The notes below the pieces were generated by a model, which was given only the letters and a program-made list of their open reading frames with translations, was not told where the DNA came from and made no database searches. A program made the translations under genes and the position numbers. From Alishewanella longhuensis (GTDB lineage: Bacteria > Pseudomonadota > Gammaproteobacteria > Enterobacterales > Alteromonadaceae), in contig NZ_BNAO01000006.1 in assembly GCF_014653435.1 (NCBI RefSeq), positions 144,444-208,443 of the forward strand: a stretch of DNA of 64,000 nucleotides, written 5' to 3'. Numbering within the stretch: position 1 is the first letter of the stretch; every line of letters starts with the position of its first letter. Below are positions 7,387-16,868 of the stretch, in pieces.

Positions 7387-9804
7387 TTAAAACCGCACAT
7401 TCATACCCAACCAGACATTACGGCTTTTATCTTTATTGTTGTAATCGTCGACGAAGCTGGCGCTAAAACCGTTTTGACCATTGCTATCACGGACACAACT
7501 GTCGGCCGTGGTATTACAGGCACTAAAAATCGTCTGGTATGACGTGAAATCTTTATCTAGCAGGTTATTAATGCGCACGTTAAAGGTAACAGCGTCGCTA
7601 ACTTGATAGGCTAAACCCAGATGCAATACGTTGTAGCTTTTAAAATACAGCGGCGCATCGTTTTTGATATCCCATGAACGGTAACGACGGTCACGGTATT
7701 CCGAGGTTAAAAACAGACTAAGTACATCGGTTGCCGCCCAGTTCAAGGTTACATTTGCCATATGCTTGGCGCTATTGCCCAATGGCCGACCTTTAAAAGC
7801 ACCACTTTTCTGTTCGCTGTCGATATAGGTATAGTTAGCGCGCAGCGAGAGTGCTTCTAATAGCATTACGCGGCCAGCTAACTCAGCGCCTTGAATGGTC
7901 ACCTCATCGATATTGACCGTTTTGCTGCTGATACCGTAACCTAAATCGGCATACTCACCTACTTCGGTACAGATTAAGTTGGTACCCGGGCCGCAAGGCT
8001 GCGAGGCTAACTTATCGTCAAAATCATTTTGAAATACTGTAGCATTAAAGCTATGCCCATCTGGATGGCTCCAATATACTGCCAACTCTTTGGAGACACT
8101 GGTTTCCGGTTTTAAATCTGAATTACCAAAAAACGGACTCGTTCCTTGTGCACCAAAACCAACGATGCCGTCATAAAGTTGAGAGGTTTTTGGCGTTTTA
8201 AAGCCGGTACTCACCCCACCTTTAATGGTCCAGGCATCGCTTATGGTATAAACACCATACAAGCGTGGGCTTAGCTGATTGCCAAACACCTGATGATCGT
8301 CGTGCCGCAAACCTGCCGTAACAGCTACTGCCGGTAGAATATCCCAGGTATCTTCCGCAAATACCGACCACATATTATGCTCTTGCTTTTCCCCCGGCCG
8401 GCCTTGCTCTAAGCCAAAGACACCATCGACTAACTCACCGCGAATAACCTGAGCACCTAAGACTGTGGTATGACGACCCGCCGCCTCAAAAGAAAAGTCT
8501 ACTTTTGCATCAAAGATATATTGGTTACTGTTCATCTCCCGCTTTGGCCGTGGCAAGAAAGTGCTTGTGGCAAGCGCTTTACGCTCATCTTCAGATAAGC
8601 CAGCATAGGGTCCGGTGGCATCGATAATTTGTAGTAAATGCGCCCGCTCTGCCACGGTAAAAGGTAAAGTCCGGCCATTATTATGGGTATCAACATAAGA
8701 CAAAGACACAAAGCTATTTAGATTATCCCAGCGCCCTTCGTGGGTGATAGACCAGGTATCACGGGTAAATTCCTGAGTGTCGATATAACCGACCATCGGG
8801 TTAGCACGGCGCGACCAAACACCGCCATTGCCAGTACACAAGTCCTGACGATTACCCACTGCGCCCTTGCAGAAAAAACCAGAGCTCCAAATGGTATCGA
8901 TACTATCAACTGTGCCCAGCGGGAATGAACGCACCCCACTGTCGGTGATAAAAGGTGTGTTGTCGTATTCCTGTGTTGACGACTCAATATCAAACCACAG
9001 GGCGTGATTTTCTGCCGGTGTCCAGCTGATGCGGCCGCCAAGCACCCGGCTTTCGTTATCTACGGTTTTACCACCTCCCCCAAAACCTAAAGATCGTCTG
9101 CGAGTTTCACCATTAGGGAAAATAACGGTAGCATAGTCCGGGTTTGAGGCTAAACGATTATAGACACTGCCACGTACCGCCATACCTAACACACCGGCAA
9201 TCAGTGGCCCGGTGACATTAAAGTCTGTGGTAATGTCGTCGCCGTAGCTCTTGTCGCTTTGCAAAGCGCGGCTATGGGTAATAGAACCCGTCCAGCTGTC
9301 AGTGACTTTTTTAGTAATAATATTAATTACGCCACCCAACGCATCTGCGCCATACAAGGTGGACGCCGGACCACGGATCACCTCTATGCGATCGACGGTA
9401 TCTAATGGTGGAATATGCCCAAACTGGTTACCACCAAAGCTGTTTGGATAAATATCGCCATGGTTGTTCTGTCTTTTGCCGTCAACTAAGATCAGGGTGT
9501 AATCTGAGCCCATACCACGCAAACTAATGCTGCCCTGACCGGTTTTATCGCGCGTTTCACCTATATCAACCCCTTCCAGATCACGCACGGCATCCAGCAA
9601 GGTCGTGTAAGGACGGCTTCTTAATTCTTCTTCGGTGATAACTGAGATACTGGCAGGGGCATCCACCAGCTTTTGTTCATAGCCGGAAGCGGTAACAACG
9701 ATAACTTCTATCGTACTCTCGGCGGCCTCTTCAACCGCATACACAGCACTCATATTGCAAGCAGCAGCCACCGCAATAGCCAGACAACTTTGGCGAAACA
9801 ACAT
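7387..9804 (-). CDS. TonB-dependent outer-membrane receptor, FepA/CirA-like
   Basis: About 805 aa from ATG 9804. That ATG follows AGGAGAG and begins a signal peptide (MLFRQSCLAIAVAAACNM); an upstream in-frame start at 9846 is less likely. A TonB-box-like stretch (EVIVVTASG) comes soon after the signal. The plug domain carries SLRGMGSDYTLILVDGKR and RIEVIRGPASTLYGADALGG, and the barrel ends in the aromatic C-terminus WLGMNVRF. The plug resembles catecholate siderophore or colicin receptors of the FepA/IrgA/CirA group. The actual ligand is inference. A Fur box 44 bp upstream of the start supports iron repression. Confidence 0.92.
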   Translation of the reverse strand: MLFRQSCLAIAVAAACNMSAVYAVEEAAESTIEVIVVTASGYEQKLVDAPASISVITEEELRSRPYTTLLDAVRDLEGVDIGETRDKTGQGSISLRGMGSDYTLILVDGKRQNNHGDIYPNSFGGNQFGHIPPLDTVDRIEVIRGPASTLYGADALGGVINIITKKVTDSWTGSITHSRALQSDKSYGDDITTDFNVTGPLIAGVLGMAVRGSVYNRLASNPDYATVIFPNGETRRRSLGFGGGGKTVDNESRVLGGRISWTPAENHALWFDIESSTQEYDNTPFITDSGVRSFPLGTVDSIDTIWSSGFFCKGAVGNRQDLCTGNGGVWSRRANPMVGYIDTQEFTRDTWSITHEGRWDNLNSFVSLSYVDTHNNGRTLPFTVAERAHLLQIIDATGPYAGLSEDERKALATSTFLPRPKREMNSNQYIFDAKVDFSFEAAGRHTTVLGAQVIRGELVDGVFGLEQGRPGEKQEHNMWSVFAEDTWDILPAVAVTAGLRHDDHQVFGNQLSPRLYGVYTISDAWTIKGGVSTGFKTPKTSQLYDGIVGFGAQGTSPFFGNSDLKPETSVSKELAVYWSHPDGHSFNATVFQNDFDDKLASQPCGPGTNLICTEVGEYADLGYGISSKTVNIDEVTIQGAELAGRVMLLEALSLRANYTYIDSEQKSGAFKGRPLGNSAKHMANVTLNWAATDVLSLFLTSEYRDRRYRSWDIKNDAPLYFKSYNVLHLGLAYQVSDAVTFNVRINNLLDKDFTSYQTIFSACNTTADSCVRDSNGQNGFSASFVDDYNNKDKSRNVWLGMNVRF

Positions 9805-9847
9805 TACTCTCTCCTTTGTGTGTAAAGTGCGACACAGACGCCACAAA

Positions 9848-9866
9848 GCAAATGATAATGATTCTC
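9848..9866. promoter_or_regulatory. Fur box upstream of the FepA/CirA-like receptor
   Basis: The 19 bases from 9848 match the Fur consensus at 15 of 19 positions with an exact AATGATAAT core. It sits 44 bp before the ATG at 9804. Confidence 0.75.
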
Positions 9867-9950
9867 ACTACTAAGATCAACTTTATTATCATATAAACGG
9901 AACTTTTGCGCGCTCTTGTTAGTAAAATGTCACGAGGTCAAATAGCGCTG

Positions 9951-9981
9951 AAAAAAAACAACCCGCAAAAAGCGGGTTGTT
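9951..9981 (-). terminator. Intrinsic terminator of the FecA-like receptor gene
   Basis: On the minus strand AACAACCCGC and GCGGGTTGTT form a perfect 10-bp stem with a 5-nt loop (9957-9981), followed by a run of eight T (A tract at 9951-9958). It lies 25 bp past the receptor stop codon. Confidence 0.9.
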
Positions 9982-10006
9982 GATAACACGAGAACAGATG
10001 GCGGGG

Positions 10007-12085
10007 TTAGAAACGATAGCGGAAGCCGGCTTCCACCGAACGCTCTGGGCCAACATAAATACCCTGGCGTAAACCACTGATATAGTTTTTGTCAGCCAGG
10101 TTTTTCACTGAGCCATATACCGTTAAACCATCAAACACCGTGTATTGGGCTAATAAGTCATAAACGGTATAGGCGGGTAATAAACCACCCCAAATACCCC
10201 CAGCAGCATTAGTTGGAATGGCTTCGATATTGGTTGGGTCGGCATATTGCTCACCACGATGGTGTGCTGTTAATGCAACGCTAAACGCCTCGGCACTGTA
10301 ACTTAACGCTACATTGGCTAATAACTTAGGCGCATAAGGAATACGCTTACCAGCATTGTCACCGGTTTTGAATTCAGAAGTAGGTACCCAGGTCGCATTC
10401 GTGTCCAAACGGAAGCCACCACCAAGGTTGTAATTAAACACAAACTCCATGCCGGTATGCTCGGTTTCACCGGCATTAGACTGCGACAAGTTTGGATCGC
10501 TATTTCCCGTGACAACCTGATTAGCAAAGTCCATATAAAAGGCCGACACTTCATAGCTTACTGCACCCGCTGTGCCACGTACCCCAGCTTCATAGTTTAC
10601 CGAACGCTCTCCATCTAACTGCTGATCGGTTAAGCCATCCAGAGCCACGCCGTTCGAGGCTGGCGAAAATGCCCGATACACCCCTCCATACAACTGTGCA
10701 CTATCCGTAAGTTCGTAAGTGGCGCCAACACCTGGTAAAAACTCGGTATTGGTGGTTTTGGCGTTAGCACCATTCTGCGTTAAAATTTCCCGCTTTTGCT
10801 CGTAAGACTCCACCCGTAGCCCCGGGGTAATAGCAAAGGCATCGCTAATTTGCAAACGGCTTTGCAAATAACCGGCCGCGCTGGTGGCAGAATCGATAAT
10901 ATGACGATCATTATTACCAGAACGATCGGCAGCACGGGTAGCACGAATACGGGTATCGTTTGATTCTTCCTGCATTAAGCGCAAACCGAATTCCGTGGCA
11001 GCGGCGTAACCGAATAACTGCTGATCAAAGCTTAAACGGCTTTCAATACCTAAACGTTCAAAGCTGCGATTATTACCTGTTAGATTATCGGTATAAACCC
11101 AGCGGCCTGCAGCATTAGAGGCGGCAGTGTTAACATCATAGCGCCAGTAATCACGAGTGGTATTACTCCAGTAAACCAGCGTGTTTAGCTTAGCGTTATT
11201 GTCGAATACCAGCTCGTGATTTAGATCCACTGCCGTTCTATCCGTCAGGTACCAATCATCCGGCGCCGGGTTGTAACGCTCACCGTTTACATAATCTGCT
11301 AGTAAGATACCGCGATAAGAAATATTGGCTTCGTTTTCATGACATGCAAACTTTACACCGACTTTCTGCTTGTCACTAATCGCCATACCCGCTTTGACCA
11401 TTACATCAGACATGTCATAGCCTTTATCCATAAAGCCATCACTTTTAGCAGTGGTTGCCACCACACCAACAAAAGCATCTTCAGAAGGATTTTTTGCACC
11501 CGCTTCGACACTGAGCTCGCGCATATTAAAGGAACCAGCCCGGGCCGACAGCTGTACGCCATCATCCGGTGTCTTGGTAATATAGTTAACCACACCACCA
11601 ATAGTAGAAGGACCATAACGCAAAGATGCTGAACCTTTTAACACTTCAACTGACTCTACCCGCTGAATACGGGTATTAAAGTACCGATCGTTACCAATAA
11701 ACAAGCCCGGCGCTACTGGCACACCGTCTTCTAATAACAAAGATTTAGACTCACCAGCCGATAAACCACGAATACCAAAGTTGGCAACGATAGAGGTTTC
11801 TTCTTCGCCCTTGATATTGACGCCCGGCACACGGCGCAGCACATCTTCGGTGGATAACGGCTGTACCTGCTCAATCTGTTGACGGTCAATCAGTATTACC
11901 GCGCCGGTTTCATCAAAACGATGGCTTTGCTGCTGACCTTTTACCCGAATTACTTCAATTGACGGGGTAATATTTTTGGCACTGTCGTCCGTGGCGGCTG
12001 AATCTGCTGCGACTGAACTAAAACTTACGCTGCCCACTGACAAGGCCACGGCTAAGGCAACCGGATGATACTTACTGTTAAACAT
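10007..12085 (-). CDS. TonB-dependent receptor, FecA-like siderophore type
   Basis: A 692-aa outer-membrane receptor. Signal peptide residues are about 1-27 (ending SVAADS). A TonB-box-like segment is near IEVIRVKGQ. The plug contains NFGIRGLSAGESKSLLLEDG and VEVLKGSASLRYGPSTIGG, and the barrel ends in RSVEAGFRYRF. The plug most resembles the Fe(III)-dicitrate receptor FecA, but the N-terminal signalling domain of true FecA is absent and no fecIR genes are nearby, so direct Fur control is more likely. ATG 12085 has GAGGCG upstream. The ligand is not established. Confidence 0.9.
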   Translation of the reverse strand: MFNSKYHPVALAVALSVGSVSFSSVAADSAATDDSAKNITPSIEVIRVKGQQQSHRFDETGAVILIDRQQIEQVQPLSTEDVLRRVPGVNIKGEEETSIVANFGIRGLSAGESKSLLLEDGVPVAPGLFIGNDRYFNTRIQRVESVEVLKGSASLRYGPSTIGGVVNYITKTPDDGVQLSARAGSFNMRELSVEAGAKNPSEDAFVGVVATTAKSDGFMDKGYDMSDVMVKAGMAISDKQKVGVKFACHENEANISYRGILLADYVNGERYNPAPDDWYLTDRTAVDLNHELVFDNNAKLNTLVYWSNTTRDYWRYDVNTAASNAAGRWVYTDNLTGNNRSFERLGIESRLSFDQQLFGYAAATEFGLRLMQEESNDTRIRATRAADRSGNNDRHIIDSATSAAGYLQSRLQISDAFAITPGLRVESYEQKREILTQNGANAKTTNTEFLPGVGATYELTDSAQLYGGVYRAFSPASNGVALDGLTDQQLDGERSVNYEAGVRGTAGAVSYEVSAFYMDFANQVVTGNSDPNLSQSNAGETEHTGMEFVFNYNLGGGFRLDTNATWVPTSEFKTGDNAGKRIPYAPKLLANVALSYSAEAFSVALTAHHRGEQYADPTNIEAIPTNAAGGIWGGLLPAYTVYDLLAQYTVFDGLTVYGSVKNLADKNYISGLRQGIYVGPERSVEAGFRYRF

Positions 12086-12153
12086 AACGCCTCATTGCTA
12101 TTAAGGTTTTAAGGTGATTTATGGCTGCGATTTTAACAACAGTCAAAACTAAT

Positions 12154-12172
12154 AGCAATTATTATCATTTAA
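12154..12172. promoter_or_regulatory. Fur-like box upstream of the FecA-like receptor
   Basis: On the minus strand the core AATGATAATAATT matches the centre of the Fur consensus; over 19 bases I count 12 matches. It is about 70 bp upstream of the start codon. Weaker than the other three boxes but well placed. Confidence 0.55.
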
Positions 12173-12328
12173 CTTTGCAGTATTATTAGCGAACACTCTT
12201 TTATCTGTTTGATTCGCTATTGTCACCCTCTGTTGACAGTAGTAATAACCAGATAGCAGTTGGCAAAGAGTCCAAGCTCACGCATTATCTGCTTTTTGCA
12301 ACACCTCACACTTTAGGACCATGCCCTT

Positions 12329-12733
12329 ATGTTTAACGAAACTATTAGTCCCCGCTTCTCAGAAACCGATGCTTTAGGCCATATTAATAACACGGTGTTT
12401 GCTGTTTGGTTTGAAAGTGCCCGCCAAGGTGTGTTTCGCATTTTCACACCCGATTTAGATGTATCCAAGTGGTCGCTGATTATCGCCAGCATTCAAATAA
12501 ACTACCATGCGCAAACCCACTATCATGCGCCAGTTGCAATTAAAACCTGGATCAGCCGTATTGGTAATAGCTCCTTTGAGGTTTATCAGGAAGCCTGGCA
12601 GCAGGGCCAGAAATGTGCGTCGGGTAAAGCGGCTATGGTGAAATTTGACTATCAACAACAACAGGCTGCTGCGCTCACTGCCACAGAGCGTGCAGCGCTA
12701 AGTGAACATTTACATTCCTCCGCTGAGCGTTAA
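12329..12733 (+). CDS. 4-hydroxybenzoyl-CoA thioesterase family (hotdog) acyl-CoA thioesterase
   Basis: A 134-aa single hotdog domain. The N-terminal RFSETDALGHINNTVF is the YbgC/FadM-type active-site motif, with Asp as the catalytic residue and GHINN on the hotdog helix. Members hydrolyse short- to long-chain acyl-CoA thioesters in the cytoplasm as tetramers. ATG 12329 has AGGA upstream. It is divergent from the FecA-like receptor gene and followed 80 bp later by the gamma-glutamyltransferase gene. It could share a transcript with that gene, but the gap leaves this open. Confidence 0.88.
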   Translation: MFNETISPRFSETDALGHINNTVFAVWFESARQGVFRIFTPDLDVSKWSLIIASIQINYHAQTHYHAPVAIKTWISRIGNSSFEVYQEAWQQGQKCASGKAAMVKFDYQQQQAAALTATERAALSEHLHSSAER

Positions 12734-12813
12734 CAAACCGCTATTGGTCGAAAGCTACTGGTCAGCCGTATCCATTAGGATTAGTTTAAGAAAAAACCAG
12801 CGGAGCCGCCTCA

Positions 12814-14532
12814 ATGAAACTAAAACTCACCCTTTTTTGTATTACTGCGCTTATAACATCGCCACTGCAAGCCTATGATCGCATCACCGGCAAAGATTTT
12901 GCCAGTCGCTCAGAAGTGATTGCAAGCGAAGCGATGGCGGCGACTAGCCATCCGCTGGCTACGCAAATTGCCCTGGATATTATGAAGCAAGGTGGTAATG
13001 CCATAGATGCCGCCATAGCGGCTAATGCTGCACTGGGATTAATGGAACCGACCGGTAATGGTATTGGTGGCGATCTCTATGCCATGATTTGGGATGCCAA
13101 AACCAACAAGCTTTATGGCCTGAATGCCTCAGGTCGCTCACCACTGGGGTTAAGCTACGATACGTTAAAAGCCGAGCTGGATAAGCTCGGCAGACCAGAT
13201 TTACCACCGCACGGTATGTTACCCATCAGCGTGCCCGGCACTATCGATGGCTGGTTTGAAATGCATCAGAAATTTGGCAAATTGCCCATGCCGCAACTGC
13301 TGCAGCCCACCATTGATTACGCCACTAAAGGCTTTCCGGTAACCGAGCTCATCGCCTATTACTGGAATCGTAGCGTTCCTATATTAAGCCCGCAGCCCGG
13401 TGATTTTAAAGGTAGCTTTACCATCGAGGGTAAAGCACCGGTGAAAGGCCAAATTTTTAAAAACCCGGGCTTGGCCTATACCCTAAGTGCGGTGGCCAAA
13501 GATGGCCGTGACGCCTTCTATCGTGGGGAAATTACCCGCAAAATTGATACCTTTATGCAAGAAAACGGTGGCTACTTGCGCTTTGCTGACTTTGCCAACC
13601 ATCGATCTGACTGGGTAGAACCGGTTGGCGTAGACTACAAGGGCTATATGCTTTGGGAGTTGCCACCTAATGGTCAGGGCATTGCCGCGCTACAGATGCT
13701 ACAAATCTTGAAAAACTTTGACCTGGCGGCCATGGGCTTTAATAGCCCGGAGAGCATTCACTTAATGGTTGAGGCAAAAAAGCTAGCCTTTGAAGACAGA
13801 GCCAAATTTTATGCTGATATGGATTTTTATAAAACACCGGTGAGCAAGCTTATTTCAGAAAGCTATGGCCGCGAGCGCGCTAAGTTAATTGGCGAACGCT
13901 CAGCACAGCGGGTTGATGCCGGTAATCCGCATCTGTATGAGGGTGATACCATCTATATGACCACCGCTGATAAAGACGGCAATATGGTGTCATTAATTCA
14001 AAGCAATTATCGCGGTATGGGTTCTGGCGTTGTAGTGCCAGGGCTGGGCTTTGTCTTTCAGGATCGCGGCCAACTATTCTCGATGGATAAAAACCACGCC
14101 AATGTGTATGAGCCAGGCAAGCGCGCTTTTAATACCATCATTCCGGCTTTTATCACTAAAGACAATAAACCGCTTATCAGCTACGGCGTAATGGGCGGTG
14201 CTATGCAGCCACAAGGCCATGTGCAAATACTGGTTAATATGGTCGACTTTGGCATGAACCTGCAAGAAGCGGGTGATGCCGCCCGTTGGCAGCATCTGGG
14301 TAGCACAGAACCGACAGACGGACAGGATGCTTATTTGAAGAACGGCGGCTACATTGAAGTTGAACGCGGTATTCCGTTTGAAACGGTGCGGGAATTACAA
14401 AAACGTGGCCACGAAGTACGTTATGGCTTAGGTGGCTATGGTGGCTATCAGGCCATTATGAAAGATCATATTAATGGCGTTTGGATTGGCGCCTCAGAGT
14501 CTCGCAAAGACGGCCAGGCCGCAGGGTATTAA
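12814..14532 (+). CDS. ggt: Gamma-glutamyltransferase
   Basis: A 572-aa periplasmic Ntn-hydrolase precursor. Signal peptide MKLKLTLFCITALITSPLQA. The large subunit shows GGNAIDAAIAANAALGLMEP and GNGIGGDLYAMIWD, typical of GGT. Autocleavage should occur before the Thr in GDTIYMTTADKDGN, which becomes the N-terminal nucleophile of the small subunit. Downstream are SNYRGMGSG and the C-terminal MKDHINGVWIGASESRKDG. The second Thr-His of the usual TTH motif reads I-Y here, so this is a divergent GGT-family member. It cleaves gamma-glutamyl bonds such as that of glutathione. GGAG is found upstream of ATG 12814. Confidence 0.9.
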   Translation: MKLKLTLFCITALITSPLQAYDRITGKDFASRSEVIASEAMAATSHPLATQIALDIMKQGGNAIDAAIAANAALGLMEPTGNGIGGDLYAMIWDAKTNKLYGLNASGRSPLGLSYDTLKAELDKLGRPDLPPHGMLPISVPGTIDGWFEMHQKFGKLPMPQLLQPTIDYATKGFPVTELIAYYWNRSVPILSPQPGDFKGSFTIEGKAPVKGQIFKNPGLAYTLSAVAKDGRDAFYRGEITRKIDTFMQENGGYLRFADFANHRSDWVEPVGVDYKGYMLWELPPNGQGIAALQMLQILKNFDLAAMGFNSPESIHLMVEAKKLAFEDRAKFYADMDFYKTPVSKLISESYGRERAKLIGERSAQRVDAGNPHLYEGDTIYMTTADKDGNMVSLIQSNYRGMGSGVVVPGLGFVFQDRGQLFSMDKNHANVYEPGKRAFNTIIPAFITKDNKPLISYGVMGGAMQPQGHVQILVNMVDFGMNLQEAGDAARWQHLGSTEPTDGQDAYLKNGGYIEVERGIPFETVRELQKRGHEVRYGLGGYGGYQAIMKDHINGVWIGASESRKDGQAAGY

Positions 14533-14542
14533 TTCACGGTAA

Positions 14543-14571
14543 CACGTTAACCGCACTAGGCGGTTAACGTG
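14543..14571. terminator. Hairpin between convergent ggt and thioesterase genes
   Basis: CACGTTAACCG (14543-14553) and CGGTTAACGTG (14561-14571) are perfect complements with a 7-nt loop, followed on the plus strand by ACTTTT. It overlaps the stop region of the minus-strand thioesterase and probably ends ggt transcription. Confidence 0.7.
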
Positions 14572-15113
14572 ACTTTTGCATCATAATGCTGCTGAATATG
14601 GCAGATTGCCTGTTCCAAACAACCGGCAAAGGGTTCGGCCGATGCCGGACGCTGTTTGCGCAGCGTAATACGCTCTGCCGCTTTTAAATAGCGCATTACC
14701 TCTTCCTTGCTCTGCAGTAGTAATCGCGGCACGGCAACGGGTTGCCCGGTTTGGCTGTCTTTGGCAATCATGGTGAAATAAGAAGAGTTACAGTGTTTGA
14801 TTTTTCCAGTTTGAATATTTTGCGCTTCTACTCTGATGCCAACCACCATCGAGCTGGTGCCCACATAATTGACTGAGGCATTTAAGGTTACCAGCTCCCC
14901 CACTTCAATAGGGTTTAAGAAATCAACCCGATCAACTGAGGCGGTTACGCAGTACTTCCCACTAAACTTAGAACCACAGGCAAAGGCAATTTGGTCCATC
15001 AGCGATAATAAATAACCACCATGGATCTTGCCGCTAAAATTAGAGTGCGATGGCAGCATCAGCTGCGATAAGGTAATTTGCGAACAACTTACGGTTTTAT
15101 ATTCTGCGGCCAT
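14556..15113 (-). CDS. Acyl-CoA thioesterase (YciA/ACOT-type hotdog)
   Basis: A 185-aa protein with one hotdog domain. SNFSGKIHGGYLLSLMDQIA is the catalytic turn and helix of the ACOT-type acyl-CoA hydrolases, and the central VTASVDRVDFLNPIEVGELV strand follows. The extra C-terminal ~50 aa (from RLLLQSKEEVMRY) is helical and longer than in YciA. It hydrolyses acyl-CoA in the cytoplasm; chain length is not predictable. It is the gene after a DUF2288 protein, 18 bp downstream, so the two are probably co-transcribed. Confidence 0.86.
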   Translation of the reverse strand: MAAEYKTVSCSQITLSQLMLPSHSNFSGKIHGGYLLSLMDQIAFACGSKFSGKYCVTASVDRVDFLNPIEVGELVTLNASVNYVGTSSMVVGIRVEAQNIQTGKIKHCNSSYFTMIAKDSQTGQPVAVPRLLLQSKEEVMRYLKAAERITLRKQRPASAEPFAGCLEQAICHIQQHYDAKVTLTA

Positions 15114-15131
15114 GCTGTGGTTCCTTGCAGG

Positions 15132-15488
15132 TTAGTTTAACGCTGTGGCGAGGGGCTTATCCTGCACCAATACCCAGGGCGAAATCACCACGGCCCATAA
15201 CTCAGTTTTTGCCTGATACCAAAGTGCCGCCTGCTGCTCAGAGGTACGTCCAAGCTGAGTACTGGCCAACCAGGCCGCAACCTGCGCTTTATTATCCTGG
15301 CTGAATGCAAAGGCCACATCAATCAGATCCAATGTAGGCTCTACCGTAATAACGCTGCCAGCCGCATAAAACTTTTGCAAATCTAACCAATTAATGCGCG
15401 CGGTTTCAGAAACAATTTTTGCCCTTATCAGCTCCGGGTTTTCAGCCTCCAATGCTAAATGCGCATCGGGTGGAGTTATTGCAGCCAT
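15132..15488 (-). CDS. DUF2288 family protein
   Basis: A 118-aa soluble protein. The segment AKIVSETARINWLDLQKFYAAG followed by VAFAFSQDN and a Trp-rich end (ELWAVVISPWVLVQ) matches DUF2288, a small gammaproteobacterial family of unknown function. No catalytic motif, signal or TM helix is seen. It starts 30 bp after the end of glrR on the same strand and precedes the thioesterase, so it may be read as the tail of the glrK operon. Confidence 0.85.
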   Translation of the reverse strand: MAAITPPDAHLALEAENPELIRAKIVSETARINWLDLQKFYAAGSVITVEPTLDLIDVAFAFSQDNKAQVAAWLASTQLGRTSEQQAALWYQAKTELWAVVISPWVLVQDKPLATALN

Positions 15489-15518
15489 CTTATCCTCGTC
15501 TATCTTATCTGAACCAAG

Positions 15519-16868
15519 TTATTCTATCTCATCGCTCTGCTCAGTGACCTGCGATGCACTTAGTTCATGCTTTTTTAATAATTTATAAAAATCGGTACGA
15601 TTGCGTCCGGCTAATTCAGCAGCACGGGTCACATTACCTTCGGTCATTTGCAGCACTCTAATTAAATATTGGCGCTCAAATTGATCCCGAGCCTCAATTA
15701 ATGTTGGCCAGTAACTGCTATTTTGCGACAACGCCTGTTCTACCAGCGACGCCGAAATAACCGGGTTTTGGGTTAGCGCCACACACTGCTCTACCACGTT
15801 GACCAATTGCCGCACATTGCCTGGCCATTTGGCCGTTGCCAGCAGTTGCAACGCATCATCCGAAAAACGCGTTACTTTGACATGATGCCGATCAGCACTT
15901 TGTTGTAAAACATGCCGTGCTAACAAGGGGATATCTTCAGCGCGTTGTTCCAACCCCGGTAACTGCAAATTAACCACATTTAAACGATAGTACAAATCTT
16001 CCCGAAAGGATCCCTCGCTCATTGCTTGTTGCAAGTCACGATGTGTAGCAGACAGCACCCGAACGTTTATCGGGATACTCTTGGCGCTGCCTACCGGGCG
16101 AATTTGCCGCTCTTGCAGCGCACGTAATAATTTTACTTGCAACGCGACCGGCATATCGCCAATTTCATCCAGGAACAGGGTACCGCCATCGGCTTCACGA
16201 AATAACCCGGCATGCTCTGTCACAGCGCCGGTGAAGGCACCTTTACTATGGCCAAATAACTCAGATTCCAATAAGTGTTCTGGCAAAGCACCACAGTTAA
16301 TTGCCACAAAGGGTTTGCCAGCGCGCGGACTGGCTTTATGAATAGCATTCGCCAGTAACTCCTTACCCGTGCCACTGGCGCCGGTAATCAACACACTGAC
16401 ATCGCGCTGTGCTACCCGGTAAGCTTGCTCCAGTAGCTCCAGCATCAACTTGCTGCGGGTGATAATGGCCTCGCGCCAGTCGGCTTGCTCGGGCAAAGAC
16501 TGGTTTAACGCCCGTTGTAACACTTCGCGTAACTCAACAGGGTTTAATGGCTTCGTTAAAAAACCAAAGACGCCGCGCTGTGTTGCGGCTACGGCTTCCG
16601 GTATCGAACCATGTGCGGTCATTAGCACCACCGGCAGACCTTTATAGCGTTTGGCTATTTCGTCAAACAAACTCATGCCATCCAAGCCGGGCATTCGTAA
16701 ATCGCTTAGCACCACATCGACGCTTTGCTTGGTTAACAGGCCAAGTGCGGTTTCCGCACTATCCGCGTTTAGTACTTGATAACCCTCACCTTCTAAACGT
16801 AAGGTTAGCAAACGTAATAAACTTGGATCATCATCGACCAATAGTAAACGCGGCTTATCCCTGGCCAT
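15519..16868 (-). CDS. glrR: Sigma-54-dependent response regulator GlrR (QseF)
   Basis: 449 aa from ATG 16868 (GGAGC upstream); a longer in-frame start at 16922 lies inside qseG and is less likely. The receiver domain (1-120) has the acidic DDD pocket at 12-14, phospho-Asp 56 in VLSDLRMPG, and the Thr/Lys switch residues MTAHG and TKPL. The AAA+ domain (about 140-370) has Walker A GASGTGKE and the sigma-54 contact loop GAFTGA. The C-terminal Fis-type HTH contains NVTRAAELAGRNRTDFYKLL. It activates sigma-54 promoters when phosphorylated by GlrK. It overlaps the end of qseG by 14 bp. Confidence 0.95.
   Translation of the reverse strand: MARDKPRLLLVDDDPSLLRLLTLRLEGEGYQVLNADSAETALGLLTKQSVDVVLSDLRMPGLDGMSLFDEIAKRYKGLPVVLMTAHGSIPEAVAATQRGVFGFLTKPLNPVELREVLQRALNQSLPEQADWREAIITRSKLMLELLEQAYRVAQRDVSVLITGASGTGKELLANAIHKASPRAGKPFVAINCGALPEHLLESELFGHSKGAFTGAVTEHAGLFREADGGTLFLDEIGDMPVALQVKLLRALQERQIRPVGSAKSIPINVRVLSATHRDLQQAMSEGSFREDLYYRLNVVNLQLPGLEQRAEDIPLLARHVLQQSADRHHVKVTRFSDDALQLLATAKWPGNVRQLVNVVEQCVALTQNPVISASLVEQALSQNSSYWPTLIEARDQFERQYLIRVLQMTEGNVTRAAELAGRNRTDFYKLLKKHELSASQVTEQSDEIE

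Noticed and set aside
11339..11632. 97-codon plus-strand ORF in the FecA-like receptor
   Set aside because: It is antisense to a conserved barrel region and has no independent signals.
12086..12328. FecI/FecR-type control of the FecA-like receptor
   Set aside because: The receptor lacks the N-terminal signalling domain, and no sigma or anti-sigma genes are nearby.
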